DNA of 64,000 nt from Komagataeibacter xylinus (lineage in GTDB: Bacteria > Pseudomonadota > Alphaproteobacteria > Acetobacterales > Acetobacteraceae). The notes beneath the pieces were generated by a model, which did no database searches, had not been told where the DNA came from, and worked only from the letters and a program-made list of their open reading frames with translations. This document shows, piece by piece, positions 8,846-16,965 of the stretch. The position numbers and the translations under genes are program-made. Location: NCBI RefSeq assembly GCF_031081985.1, contig NZ_JARWSK010000001.1, forward strand, positions 124,001 through 188,000, written 5' to 3'. Numbering within the stretch: position 1 is the first letter of the stretch; each line of letters begins with the position of its first letter.

Positions 8846-10442
8846 GGTCAGCACCACCTGCCTGCTGGCGGCGCTATGGCTTGGGGTCATGCTGCTGCCG
8901 GGCCACGGCGCGCGGGCGGATGCCTTCGCTGATCTGGCCAGCCCGCAACTCGGGGCGGTGACGGCAGCGATTTCAACCCTTGCGGCATCGCCTGACCCGC
9001 AGGCAGGGGTGGCGTTGCAGGCGCTGGGCGAGCGGAACCTGTTCGCCGCCCCCGATGGCAGCGTGTATATCCGCCACGGCGAAAGTTACGTGGAGGCCCG
9101 CACGGGCCAGCCCCAGGCTTCCGTGCCGGAGGGGCTGAAGCCGATCCGTCTGAACAACCGCATCCGCACGGCACTTGCGGGCGTGCAGGCGGGCAGGGAC
9201 CTGCTCGCCCCCCAGCCCGCAACCCGGCTCAGGGCCGCCGATGCGCTTTACGCCCGCCACGACCCGGCCATGCTGCCGCTGGTGGAGCATGCCCTTGCGG
9301 TGGAAAAGGATGCCGCCGTGCGCACCCGGCTGACCGAGGTGCGGGCCGCGACCATTCTCGGCCAGCCTCCAGCCCCCGATGCGCTTGCCTCCCGGCTTGA
9401 GGCCGTGCGCGCGCTTGGTGCGGTTGGTGGCGCGCAGGCGCGTGGCATCCTTGCCGGTGTTGCCGGGTCGGATGCGGAAGCGCCAGCGCTGCGCCATGAG
9501 GCGCAGGCCGCCGTGTCGCGCATCGACTGGCACCTGCGCGCCTGGGGTGTGGCGCAGAATGCCTTTTATGGCCTGAGCTACGGCTCCGTGCTGCTGCTGG
9601 CCGCCACGGGGCTGGCCATCACCTTTGGCGTGATGGGCGTGATCAACATGGCCCATGGCGAGATGATGATGATCGGCGCCTACGTGACGTGGATGGTGCA
9701 GCAGGCCATCCGCGCCACCGTGCCCGCGCTGGAGCCGGTGGCGATCCTTGTGGCCATTCCGGTGGCGTTCGTGGTGTGCGGGGCGCTTGGCATCGTGATC
9801 GAGCGCGGGCTGATCCGCTTCCTGTATGGCCGCCCGCTTGAAACGCTTCTGGCCACATGGGGGCTGTCGCTCATCTTGCAGCAGGCGGTGCGTTCCATTT
9901 TCGGGCCGACCAACATCGCGGTGCAGACGCCGGGCTGGCTTTCCGGCTCGGTTGCAGTGGGCGGCATGGACATTACGCTCAACCGGCTGGCCATTCTGGT
10001 CTTTGCGGGGCTGGTGCTGGGCGGGCTGATGCTGGTGCTGCGCCACACGCCGTTGGGGCTGCAGATGCGTGCCGTAACCCAGAACCGCCGCATGGCGGCG
10101 CTGATGGGTATCCGCACGCCGCGGGTGGATGCGCTGGCCTTCGGGCTGGGTGCTGGCCTTGCGGGGCTTGCGGGCGTTGCGGTCAGCCAGATTGACAATG
10201 TCAGCCCCAATCTCGGGCAGTCCTACATCATCGACAGCTTCATGGTGGTGGTGTTTGGCGGGGTCGGCAATCTGTGGGGCACGCTGGCGGCCGCCCTTGC
10301 GCTGGGCATGGGCGGCAAGGTGCTGGAGCCTGCCATAGGCGCGGTCTCGGCCAAGATCGCCGTTCTCGTGCTGGTCATCCTTTACATCCAGCGCCATCCG
10401 CGCGGCATGTTTCCCGTGCGCGGGCGGGGAGTTGAATCATGA
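8838..10442 (+). CDS. urtB: Urea ABC transporter permease UrtB
   Basis: A 535-residue inner-membrane permease. It begins with a signal-like segment and about 210 residues of predicted periplasmic helical sequence, then a LivH-type permease domain from about residue 237 (INMAHGEMMMIGAY). The long N-terminal extension is normal for UrtB. ATG 8838 lies inside the last codons of urtA; the frame is open further upstream but that part is within urtA. It ends in a four-base overlap with urtC. Confidence 0.95.
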   Translation: MRRVSTTCLLAALWLGVMLLPGHGARADAFADLASPQLGAVTAAISTLAASPDPQAGVALQALGERNLFAAPDGSVYIRHGESYVEARTGQPQASVPEGLKPIRLNNRIRTALAGVQAGRDLLAPQPATRLRAADALYARHDPAMLPLVEHALAVEKDAAVRTRLTEVRAATILGQPPAPDALASRLEAVRALGAVGGAQARGILAGVAGSDAEAPALRHEAQAAVSRIDWHLRAWGVAQNAFYGLSYGSVLLLAATGLAITFGVMGVINMAHGEMMMIGAYVTWMVQQAIRATVPALEPVAILVAIPVAFVVCGALGIVIERGLIRFLYGRPLETLLATWGLSLILQQAVRSIFGPTNIAVQTPGWLSGSVAVGGMDITLNRLAILVFAGLVLGGLMLVLRHTPLGLQMRAVTQNRRMAALMGIRTPRVDALAFGLGAGLAGLAGVAVSQIDNVSPNLGQSYIIDSFMVVVFGGVGNLWGTLAAALALGMGGKVLEPAIGAVSAKIAVLVLVILYIQRHPRGMFPVRGRGVES

Positions 10443-11578
10443 ACCCGTTTTCAACCCATGCCCCGCGTTCCCTGCGTGGCGTGATCTGGATGGCAGCGGC
10501 CGTGGTGGCGGCGGCAGGCGGGCTGGCCGTGGCCAGCCTGCTGCCCGAGGGCAATCCGCTGCATGCCTCCGCCTTCGTGGTGTCGCTGGCGGGGAAATAC
10601 CTGTCCTATGCCATGCTGGCGCTGGCGGTGGATCTGGTATGGGGGTTTGCGGGCATCCTTACGCTGGGGCATGCTGCGTTCTTCGCGCTGGGGGGATATG
10701 CCATGGGCATGTACCTCATGCGCGAGATCGGAGCGCGGGGTGTTTATGGCAATGCCGACCTGCCGGATTTCATGATCTTCCTCTCATGGAAGAACCTGCC
10801 GTGGTACTGGTGGGGTTCGGAACATTTCGCTTGGGCCGCCGTGCTGGTGGTGGCGGTGCCGGGGCTGCTGGCTGGCGTGTTTGGCTGGCTTGCCTTCCGC
10901 TCGCGCGTGTCGGGGGTGTATCTGTCCATCATCACCCAGGCGCTGACCTACGCGCTCATGCTGGCGTTTTTCCAGAACGGGTTGGGCTTTGGCGGCAATA
11001 ACGGCCTGACCGACTTCAAGGACATCCTCGGCGCCGACCTGCATGCGCCGCTGACCCGCGCCGTGCTGCTGCTGGTGACCGGCCTGCTGCTGGCCGCAAG
11101 CCTGCTCGCCGCGCGTTTTGTGGTGGGCAGCCGCTTTGGCAGCCTGCTCGTGGCCGTGCGCGATGCCGAAAGCCGCACCCGCTTTCTGGGCTACCGCCCC
11201 GAGCAGGCCAAGTTGCTGGTGTGGGTGTTCTCGGCCATGATCGCGGGGGTGGGGGGCGCGCTGTATGTAACGCAGGTTGGCATCATCAACCCCGGTGAGT
11301 TCGCGCCCGCCAATTCCATCGAGTCCGTCATCTGGGTGGCGGTGGGTGGGCGTGGCACGCTGTGCGGCGCCGTGCTGGGGGCCATACTGGTCAATATGGG
11401 CAAGACGCTGTTCACCGCCTGGTTGCCGGAGTTCTGGCTGTACGGGCTGGGGCTGCTGTTCATCTGCACCACTTTGTTCCTGCCCAACGGGCTCATGGGG
11501 CTGTGGCGGCATGCCCGTAAGGCACCGCCGGAGGAAGTCACCCCCGAAGTGGCGGATACGCAGGGAGAAGAGGCATGA
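10439..11578 (+). CDS. urtC: Urea ABC transporter permease UrtC
   Basis: A 379-residue LivM-type permease, the second membrane subunit of the urea importer. It shows about ten hydrophobic segments and the family motifs YAMLALAVDLVWGFAGILTLGHAAFFALGGY and, near the C-terminus, a loop of the GGRGTLCGAVLGA type. It overlaps urtB at its start and urtD at its end by four bases each, so translation of the whole operon is tightly coupled. Confidence 0.95.
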   Translation: MNPFSTHAPRSLRGVIWMAAAVVAAAGGLAVASLLPEGNPLHASAFVVSLAGKYLSYAMLALAVDLVWGFAGILTLGHAAFFALGGYAMGMYLMREIGARGVYGNADLPDFMIFLSWKNLPWYWWGSEHFAWAAVLVVAVPGLLAGVFGWLAFRSRVSGVYLSIITQALTYALMLAFFQNGLGFGGNNGLTDFKDILGADLHAPLTRAVLLLVTGLLLAASLLAARFVVGSRFGSLLVAVRDAESRTRFLGYRPEQAKLLVWVFSAMIAGVGGALYVTQVGIINPGEFAPANSIESVIWVAVGGRGTLCGAVLGAILVNMGKTLFTAWLPEFWLYGLGLLFICTTLFLPNGLMGLWRHARKAPPEEVTPEVADTQGEEA

Positions 11579-12315
11579 CCGGTGACCTCGTGCTCGACAT
11601 GCGCGATGTGAGCGTGACGTTTGACGGCTTTCGCGCCATCAACAACCTCAGCCTTGCCCTGCGCCCGGGCGAGATGCGCGCCATCGTGGGCCCCAACGGC
11701 GCGGGCAAGACGACGATGATGGACATCATCACCGGCAAGACCCGGCCTGATACCGGCACCGTGCGCTTTCAGAACCATGACCTGACCCGGCTGGATGAAC
11801 CGGCCATTGCCCGGCTGGGCATTGGCCGCAAGTTCCAGAAGCCCACCGTGTTCGAGGCGCTGAGCGTGACAGAGAACCTGCTGCTGTCGCTCAAGGGCGT
11901 GCGCTCGCCCTTTGCCGTGCTCATGGCGCGCATGAACGCGCAGGAGCGCGAACGCATCGAGCACCTCCTGCGCCTGACCCGGCTGGAAGCTGTGGCCAAC
12001 CAGCCCGCAGGCGGCATGAGCCACGGCCAGAAGCAGTGGCTCGAGATCGGCATGCTCATGGGCCAGGAGCCTGAACTGCTTTTGGTGGATGAACCCGTGG
12101 CGGGCATGACCGATGCCGAGACCATGGCCACCGCCGACCTGCTGCGCGAGATCAACCGCACCCGCAGCGTGGTGGTGGTGGAGCATGACATGGATTTCGT
12201 GCGCGCCCTCGGCGTGGACGTGACGGTGCTGCACGAAGGCAGCGTGCTGGCTGAAGGCACACTGGATGCGGTCAGCGCCGACCCGCGCGTGATCGAGGTC
12301 TATCTTGGGCGCTGA
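11575..12315 (+). CDS. urtD: Urea ABC transporter ATPase UrtD
   Basis: A 246-residue LivG-type ATPase. Walker A is GPNGAGKTT, the signature region is GGMSHGQKQWLEIGML, which is characteristic of UrtD rather than a standard LSGGQ, and Walker B is LLLVDEP. The switch histidine is in VVVVEHDMDF. It forms the cytoplasmic ATPase pair with UrtE and starts in an overlap with urtC. Confidence 0.95.
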   Translation: MTGDLVLDMRDVSVTFDGFRAINNLSLALRPGEMRAIVGPNGAGKTTMMDIITGKTRPDTGTVRFQNHDLTRLDEPAIARLGIGRKFQKPTVFEALSVTENLLLSLKGVRSPFAVLMARMNAQERERIEHLLRLTRLEAVANQPAGGMSHGQKQWLEIGMLMGQEPELLLVDEPVAGMTDAETMATADLLREINRTRSVVVVEHDMDFVRALGVDVTVLHEGSVLAEGTLDAVSADPRVIEVYLGR

Positions 12316-12350
12316 GGGGCGCCGCACAGGGGTGAAGGGAGGCTACGCGC

Positions 12351-13046
12351 ATGCTCGAGGTTAACGACGTGCACCTGCATTATGGCGCGGCGATTGCCCT
12401 GCGTGGGGTCTCGCTTGCCGCAAGGGCAGGGGCCGTGACATGCGTGCTCGGCCGCAATGGCGTGGGCAAGACCAGCCTGATCCGCGCCATAACCGGCATG
12501 CATGCCACAAGCGCTGGCACGATCATGTGGGAGGGCGAAGATATTACCCGGCTTGCAGCCTATGACCGCGCCCGGCGCGGCATTGCCACCGTGCCGCAGG
12601 GGCGCGACATCTTTCCGCTGCTCAGCGTGCGCGAAAATCTTGAAACCGGCTTCGGCCTGCTGCCGCGCGGGCAGCGCCGGGTGCCGGACGAGATATTCGA
12701 CCTGTTTCCCGTGCTGGCAAAAATGCGCGACCGGCGCGGCGGCGACCTGTCGGGCGGCCAGCAGCAGCAGCTTGCCATTGCGCGCGCGCTGGTCATCCGC
12801 CCGCGCCTGCTGGTGCTTGATGAACCGACCGAGGGCATCCAGCCCAGCATCATCAAGGATATCGGCACCATCATCGGCATGCTGCGCGACCGGGGCGACA
12901 TGGCCATCGTGCTGGTGGAGCAGTATTTCGATTTTGCCTATGAACTGGCGGACACAATTGCCGTGCTCGACCGGGGCAAGGTGGTGCTGGCAGGCCAGGC
13001 CCGCGACCTCGTGGCGGAGGATGTGCGCGCCTACATCACCATCTGA
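12351..13046 (+). CDS. urtE: Urea ABC transporter ATPase UrtE
   Basis: A 231-residue LivF-type ATPase, the second ATP-hydrolysing subunit of the urea importer. Walker A is GRNGVGKTS, the signature LSGGQQQQ, Walker B LLVLDEP with the catalytic glutamate, and the switch histidine position is replaced by glutamine (LVEQYFDFA), as is usual in UrtE/LivF. A strong ribosome-binding site (GAAGGGAGG) precedes ATG 12351, the only urt gene not overlapping its predecessor. Confidence 0.95.
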   Translation: MLEVNDVHLHYGAAIALRGVSLAARAGAVTCVLGRNGVGKTSLIRAITGMHATSAGTIMWEGEDITRLAAYDRARRGIATVPQGRDIFPLLSVRENLETGFGLLPRGQRRVPDEIFDLFPVLAKMRDRRGGDLSGGQQQQLAIARALVIRPRLLVLDEPTEGIQPSIIKDIGTIIGMLRDRGDMAIVLVEQYFDFAYELADTIAVLDRGKVVLAGQARDLVAEDVRAYITI

Positions 13047-13069
13047 CCGGCAGGCGGAACGCGATCGAT

Positions 13070-14044
13070 ATGTTTACGGCTACCCGGCATGGAACATACG
13101 CCATTGCATGCGCCCTGCTGCTGGCCAACCTTATGGCATGGGCGTGGGCCATGACCACGCTGGGCAGCGCGCCCGTTCTGCTGGGCGCAGCCGGGCTGGC
13201 ATGGGCATCCGGCCTGCGGCACGGGCTTGATGCCGATCATATCGTGGCGATCGACGTGGTGACGCGCCGGCTCATGCAGGCGGGGCGCGCGCCTGCGCTG
13301 GTGGGGGTGTTCTTCTCGCTCGGGCATTCCACCGTGGTCATGCTCGCCACCCTTGCGCTGGTTGCACTGCCCGTACAGGGCTGGCTGGAGCGATGGCATC
13401 TGGTGGGCGGTGGCTTCGGTACGCTGGTCTCGGCGGTGTTCATGCTTGCAGCCGTCACGGCCAATGCCCGCATGGCCCTTGGCCAGTGGCGGGCGCTGCG
13501 CCAGCCTGCCCGGTTGCCTTCCGTGCCGCCCGCGGGTCTTGTGTCCGGGCGGGCAGGGCGGTGGATTGGCCGGAGCTGGCAGATGTACCCGCTCGGTTTC
13601 CTGTTCGGGCTGGGTTTTGATACCGCAAGTGAAATCGGCCTGCTGGGCATGGCGGCGGTTCAGGCCCATCATGGGCTGGGGGTTGCGGGGGTCATGACGT
13701 TTCCGCTGCTTTTTATGGCGGGCATGGCGCTGGTTGATACGCTGGATACCCTGCTCATGTGCCGGGCCTATGGCTGGGGCATGCGCTCGGGCCGCAGGCG
13801 CGTGGCTTATGATCTGGGCATCAGCCTTGTCTCCCTTGCCGCAGCGGCAGGTATTGGCGCGATCGAACTGGGGCAGAATTTGCCGGGCAATGCGGCGGGG
13901 GGCAACCTGCTCATGCGGGGGCTGATGGCGGCTGGTGATCATCTGGCCGGGCTGGGCGCGGGCATCGTGCTGGTTTTTCTGGCCCTGTGGGGTGGTGCCG
14001 TTCTGATCAGCCGCAGGCAGGCCAATCGTATCTCCCCGACCTGA
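13070..14044 (+). CDS. Nickel/cobalt permease of the NiCoT family
   Basis: A 324-residue membrane protein with about eight hydrophobic segments. The NiCoT signature RHGLDADHIVAID is near residue 50 (histidine and aspartate metal ligands), followed by FFSLGHSTVV and the second family motif LGFDTASEIGLL. The family (HoxN, HupN, NixA) takes up Ni2+ or Co2+ with high affinity. It lies 23 bases after urtE, apparently in the same operon, and fits supply of nickel to urease. Confidence 0.92.
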   Translation: MFTATRHGTYAIACALLLANLMAWAWAMTTLGSAPVLLGAAGLAWASGLRHGLDADHIVAIDVVTRRLMQAGRAPALVGVFFSLGHSTVVMLATLALVALPVQGWLERWHLVGGGFGTLVSAVFMLAAVTANARMALGQWRALRQPARLPSVPPAGLVSGRAGRWIGRSWQMYPLGFLFGLGFDTASEIGLLGMAAVQAHHGLGVAGVMTFPLLFMAGMALVDTLDTLLMCRAYGWGMRSGRRRVAYDLGISLVSLAAAAGIGAIELGQNLPGNAAGGNLLMRGLMAAGDHLAGLGAGIVLVFLALWGGAVLISRRQANRISPT

Positions 14045-14311
14045 CCCAAGGCTGGATCAGGATGCGTGTTTCCACAAAGGTGGCGGTTCCTGATGTGCCC
14101 GAACGCCTTGAGGACCACCGGTGACACCGGGCTATCCCGTTCGTACCTATGATGCACTTTTTGCAATGAAGGCGTCTTTAAACGCAAAAAAAGCATAATT
14201 TGTCTTGATCTGTATGGAAGGAATTTTTAGGTTTGCCATCAGTATAATCGGCTCTCTCCGCCATGGCCTGATGCCCGGGCCAGCAAGCGTAGTGTTTAGG
14301 AATCACGATCA

Positions 14312-15787
14312 ATGACGTTTTCTCAGCCACCCGAAATTCCCGGCGGTCTTGCAGCGCTGGAAAGCCGCGTGCGGCAGGATGTGGCCTGGCTGGACCTGCC
14401 CACCCGCTCGTGGGTGCCCGAACGCAGCGTGGACGGGCGGCATGTGCTCGACGTGGTCGTGGTCGGTGGCGGCATGGCGGGGCTTACGGCATCGGGTTAT
14501 CTCAGGCGCTACGGGCTGCTCAACCATGTCGTGCTTGACCAGGCACCCGCAGGGCAGGAGGGGCCGTGGGTTACCTATGCCCGCATGACTACGCTGCGCT
14601 CGCCCAAGACGCTGTCCGGCCCGTGCATGGGGCTGCCGGGCCTGACCTTTCGCGCGTGGTATGAAGCGCGTTTTGGCACGGTCGCGTGGGATGGGCTGGA
14701 CAAGATCCCCCGCCAGACATGGATGGCCTATCTGGAGTGGCTGCGCCATGTGCTCGACCTGCCGGTGCGCAATGGCGTTACCCTGACCAATGTGGCCCGC
14801 GCGGCTGATGGCGTGCTGGCGCTGACGGTGGTGCAGGATGGCGTAACCGAAACCCTTCTGTGCCGCCATCTGGTTCTGGCCACGGGGCGTGACGGGCTGG
14901 GCGGCAGCTACGTGCCGCCGGTCATTGCCGGCCTGCCGCGTGATTACTGGCGCCATTCAGCCGATCCGATTGATTTTGAAGCCCTGAAGAACCGCCGGGT
15001 GGTGGTGGTGGGTGCGGGTGCTTCCGCCATGGATAACGCCGCCACGGCGCTCGAGGCGGGGGCTGCGCGGGTGGATATGGTCATACGGCGCGCAACCCTG
15101 CCTGCCGTCAACAAATTCACCGGCATTGGCAGCATGGGCGTGGTGCAGGGTTTTGTCGGCCTGCCTGACGGGTGGAAATGGCGCTTCATGGATACGGTGC
15201 TCGATGCCCAGACCCCGCCGCCACGGCCAAGCGTGCTGCGGGTATCAAGCCACCCTAATGCATTCTTCCATCTGTCGTGTCCCATCGACCGGATTGAGGT
15301 GGCGGGCAATGCCGTGCGCCTGCATACCCCGCGCGGCGTGATGGAAACCGATTTCATCATCGCCGCCACCGGCTTCTGCGCCGATCTGTCCCGCCGGCCT
15401 GAACTTGCAGCCATGGCGCCGCATATCCGGTTGTGGAAAGACCGCTTTACGCCTGCCGCGCAGGACATGCCCTCGGGCCATGTCAGCGCGGAACTGGCAA
15501 CCTCGCCCGATCTCGGGCCGGGGTTCGAGTTTTTGGAGAAAGTACCCGGTTCGTGCCCGTGGCTGAAATACGTGCACTGCTTCTGCTTCCCCGCCACGCT
15601 GTCACACGGCAAAGTCAGTGGCGATATTCCCGCCATCAGCGACGGGGCCGAGCGCCTTGCGCGCCACATCACCCGCGCCCTGTTCGTTGAGGACCGCGAA
15701 ACCCATTATGCCAACCTCGTGGCGTTCGACACGCCCGAACTCAGGGGCGATGAATGGCATGACAGTCCGCTCCCTGCGATAGGGTGA
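14312..15787 (+). CDS. FAD/NAD(P)H-dependent monooxygenase-like oxidoreductase
   Basis: A 491-residue two-dinucleotide-binding flavoprotein. The FAD-binding Rossmann motif VVVVGGGMAGL is near residue 50 and an NAD(P)H motif VVVVGAGASAMDNA near residue 231, the arrangement of flavin-containing and Baeyer-Villiger monooxygenases. A late ATGF-like element (IAATGFCADL) is also typical. A weak Shine-Dalgarno (TTTAGGA) precedes ATG 14312. It lies 41-50 bases before a LysR gene on the same strand. The substrate is unknown; an S- or N-oxygenation role would fit the neighbouring importer but is only inferred. Confidence 0.75.
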   Translation: MTFSQPPEIPGGLAALESRVRQDVAWLDLPTRSWVPERSVDGRHVLDVVVVGGGMAGLTASGYLRRYGLLNHVVLDQAPAGQEGPWVTYARMTTLRSPKTLSGPCMGLPGLTFRAWYEARFGTVAWDGLDKIPRQTWMAYLEWLRHVLDLPVRNGVTLTNVARAADGVLALTVVQDGVTETLLCRHLVLATGRDGLGGSYVPPVIAGLPRDYWRHSADPIDFEALKNRRVVVVGAGASAMDNAATALEAGAARVDMVIRRATLPAVNKFTGIGSMGVVQGFVGLPDGWKWRFMDTVLDAQTPPPRPSVLRVSSHPNAFFHLSCPIDRIEVAGNAVRLHTPRGVMETDFIIAATGFCADLSRRPELAAMAPHIRLWKDRFTPAAQDMPSGHVSAELATSPDLGPGFEFLEKVPGSCPWLKYVHCFCFPATLSHGKVSGDIPAISDGAERLARHITRALFVEDRETHYANLVAFDTPELRGDEWHDSPLPAIG

Positions 15788-15837
15788 GGGGAGCCCTGCC
15801 GCGTTTGCGTTTGCTGGCATGATCGTGGGTGGGTAGC

Positions 15838-16830
15838 ATGATGGACATGGATGCAGCCCTTCCCGATCTGAGACAGCTTGAGGCCTTCTGCGCCGTTATG
15901 GCCACGGGCAGCATGACGGGGGGCGCGCGCCTGGTGGGCCGGTCGCAATCCATGGTCACGCGCATGATCCAGGACCTTGAGGCCGGGCTGGGGTTTACGC
16001 TGTTTCACCGCAACGGGCCGCGCATTACCCCCACCGAGCAGGCGCTGCGGTTCCAGCCCGAGGCGCTGGCCCTGCTCGGCGGCGTGCAGCGCCTGCGCGA
16101 GAATGTGCATGCCATTGCCCATGATGTGGAAAATTCCCTGCATATCTGCGCCATTCCGGCACTTGCGGCGGGCCTGCTGCCGCGCGCGCTCGGCTGCCTG
16201 AAACAGGGCACCCTGCCGCGTGAGGTGCATGTGCGCAGCATTCCGGCGGATGAAGTGGTGCGTGCCGTGGGCCGCCGGGATGCGACATTCGGGCTGGTCA
16301 GTTTTCCGTTCAACCACCCCGGCGTAACCCTGCAATGGATCGGCATGGCGCCCTGTGTCGCGGTCATGCGGGCGGATGACCCGCTGGCTGCCAATGCGCG
16401 TGTCAGCCTGCATGACCTGGCCGAAAGCAGGCTGCTCACGCTGGCCAACCCGTTCAGGATACGCAACACGATCGAACGCGCCTTTGCGCAGATGGGCTGG
16501 ACGCCTGCCACCATCATGGATTCCAACATGGCCATGGTCTTGATGGGGCTGGCACGGGCCGGGCTTGGTGTTGGCATTGTCGATCCCGTTACGGCGGCTG
16601 CGTTCGACCAGCCTGACCTGGCCATACGCCCGCTGGATGTAAACCTGCCATTCTTTTTTGGCGTGGTCACACCGACGGGCCTGACCCCATCACCCGCGCT
16701 CGAGGCCCTGTCGCGCGCAGTGGAGGACGCCGCCCGCAGCCTCATGCCCGACCTGAGGCGCTACACGCACGAAAGTGCGGACCTGATTGAAAGCGCGCTT
16801 TACGGCACGGAGCCTGTTGAGGACGCCTGA
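15838..16830 (+). CDS. LysR-family transcriptional regulator
   Basis: About 330 residues. An N-terminal helix-turn-helix (LRQLEAFCAVMATGSMTGGARLVGRSQS, about residues 10-38) is followed by an effector-binding domain with two periplasmic-binding-like lobes. Starts at GTG 15829 or ATG 15838 or 15841 are possible; GTGGGTGGG just upstream favours 15838. It follows the flavoprotein gene on the same strand and probably regulates it or the convergent import operon. Confidence 0.85.
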   Translation: MMDMDAALPDLRQLEAFCAVMATGSMTGGARLVGRSQSMVTRMIQDLEAGLGFTLFHRNGPRITPTEQALRFQPEALALLGGVQRLRENVHAIAHDVENSLHICAIPALAAGLLPRALGCLKQGTLPREVHVRSIPADEVVRAVGRRDATFGLVSFPFNHPGVTLQWIGMAPCVAVMRADDPLAANARVSLHDLAESRLLTLANPFRIRNTIERAFAQMGWTPATIMDSNMAMVLMGLARAGLGVGIVDPVTAAAFDQPDLAIRPLDVNLPFFFGVVTPTGLTPSPALEALSRAVEDAARSLMPDLRRYTHESADLIESALYGTEPVEDA

Positions 16831-16867
16831 TAAAGCACTGTTTGAAACCAATGCATTGATGAAAAAT

Positions 16868-16955
16868 GATAAAAGTTTTTTGGGTGCTGCCTTTTTTTCA
16901 AAAAGGTGGCGTTCTTCAAAGCTTTTTGAAAAAAGCTTCACCAAAAACTTTTATC
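16868..16955. repeat. Dispersed palindromic element, best copy
   Basis: An 88-bp structured repeat. The outer arms GATAAAAGTTTTTTGG (16868-16883) and CCAAAAACTTTTATC (16941-16955) are complementary and enclose two inner hairpins, GCTGCCTTTTT/AAAAAGGTGGC (16886-16910) and AAGCTTTTT/AAAAAGCTT (16919-16938). It sits between two convergent genes, where either strand of the hairpins followed by T-rich sequence could terminate transcription. Related copies are at 1179, 27855 and 29308. Confidence 0.8.
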
Positions 16956-16965
16956 GGGTCTTCTT

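Noticed and set aside
8973-10397. 474-codon open frame on the minus strand
   Set aside because: It is antisense to urtB, composition is His/Arg/Gln-rich without any family signal, so it is a shadow.
13939-14196. 85-codon minus-strand frame reaching into the gap after the nickel transporter
   Set aside because: Most of it overlaps the transporter gene, there is no ribosome-binding site, and the sequence shows no family features.
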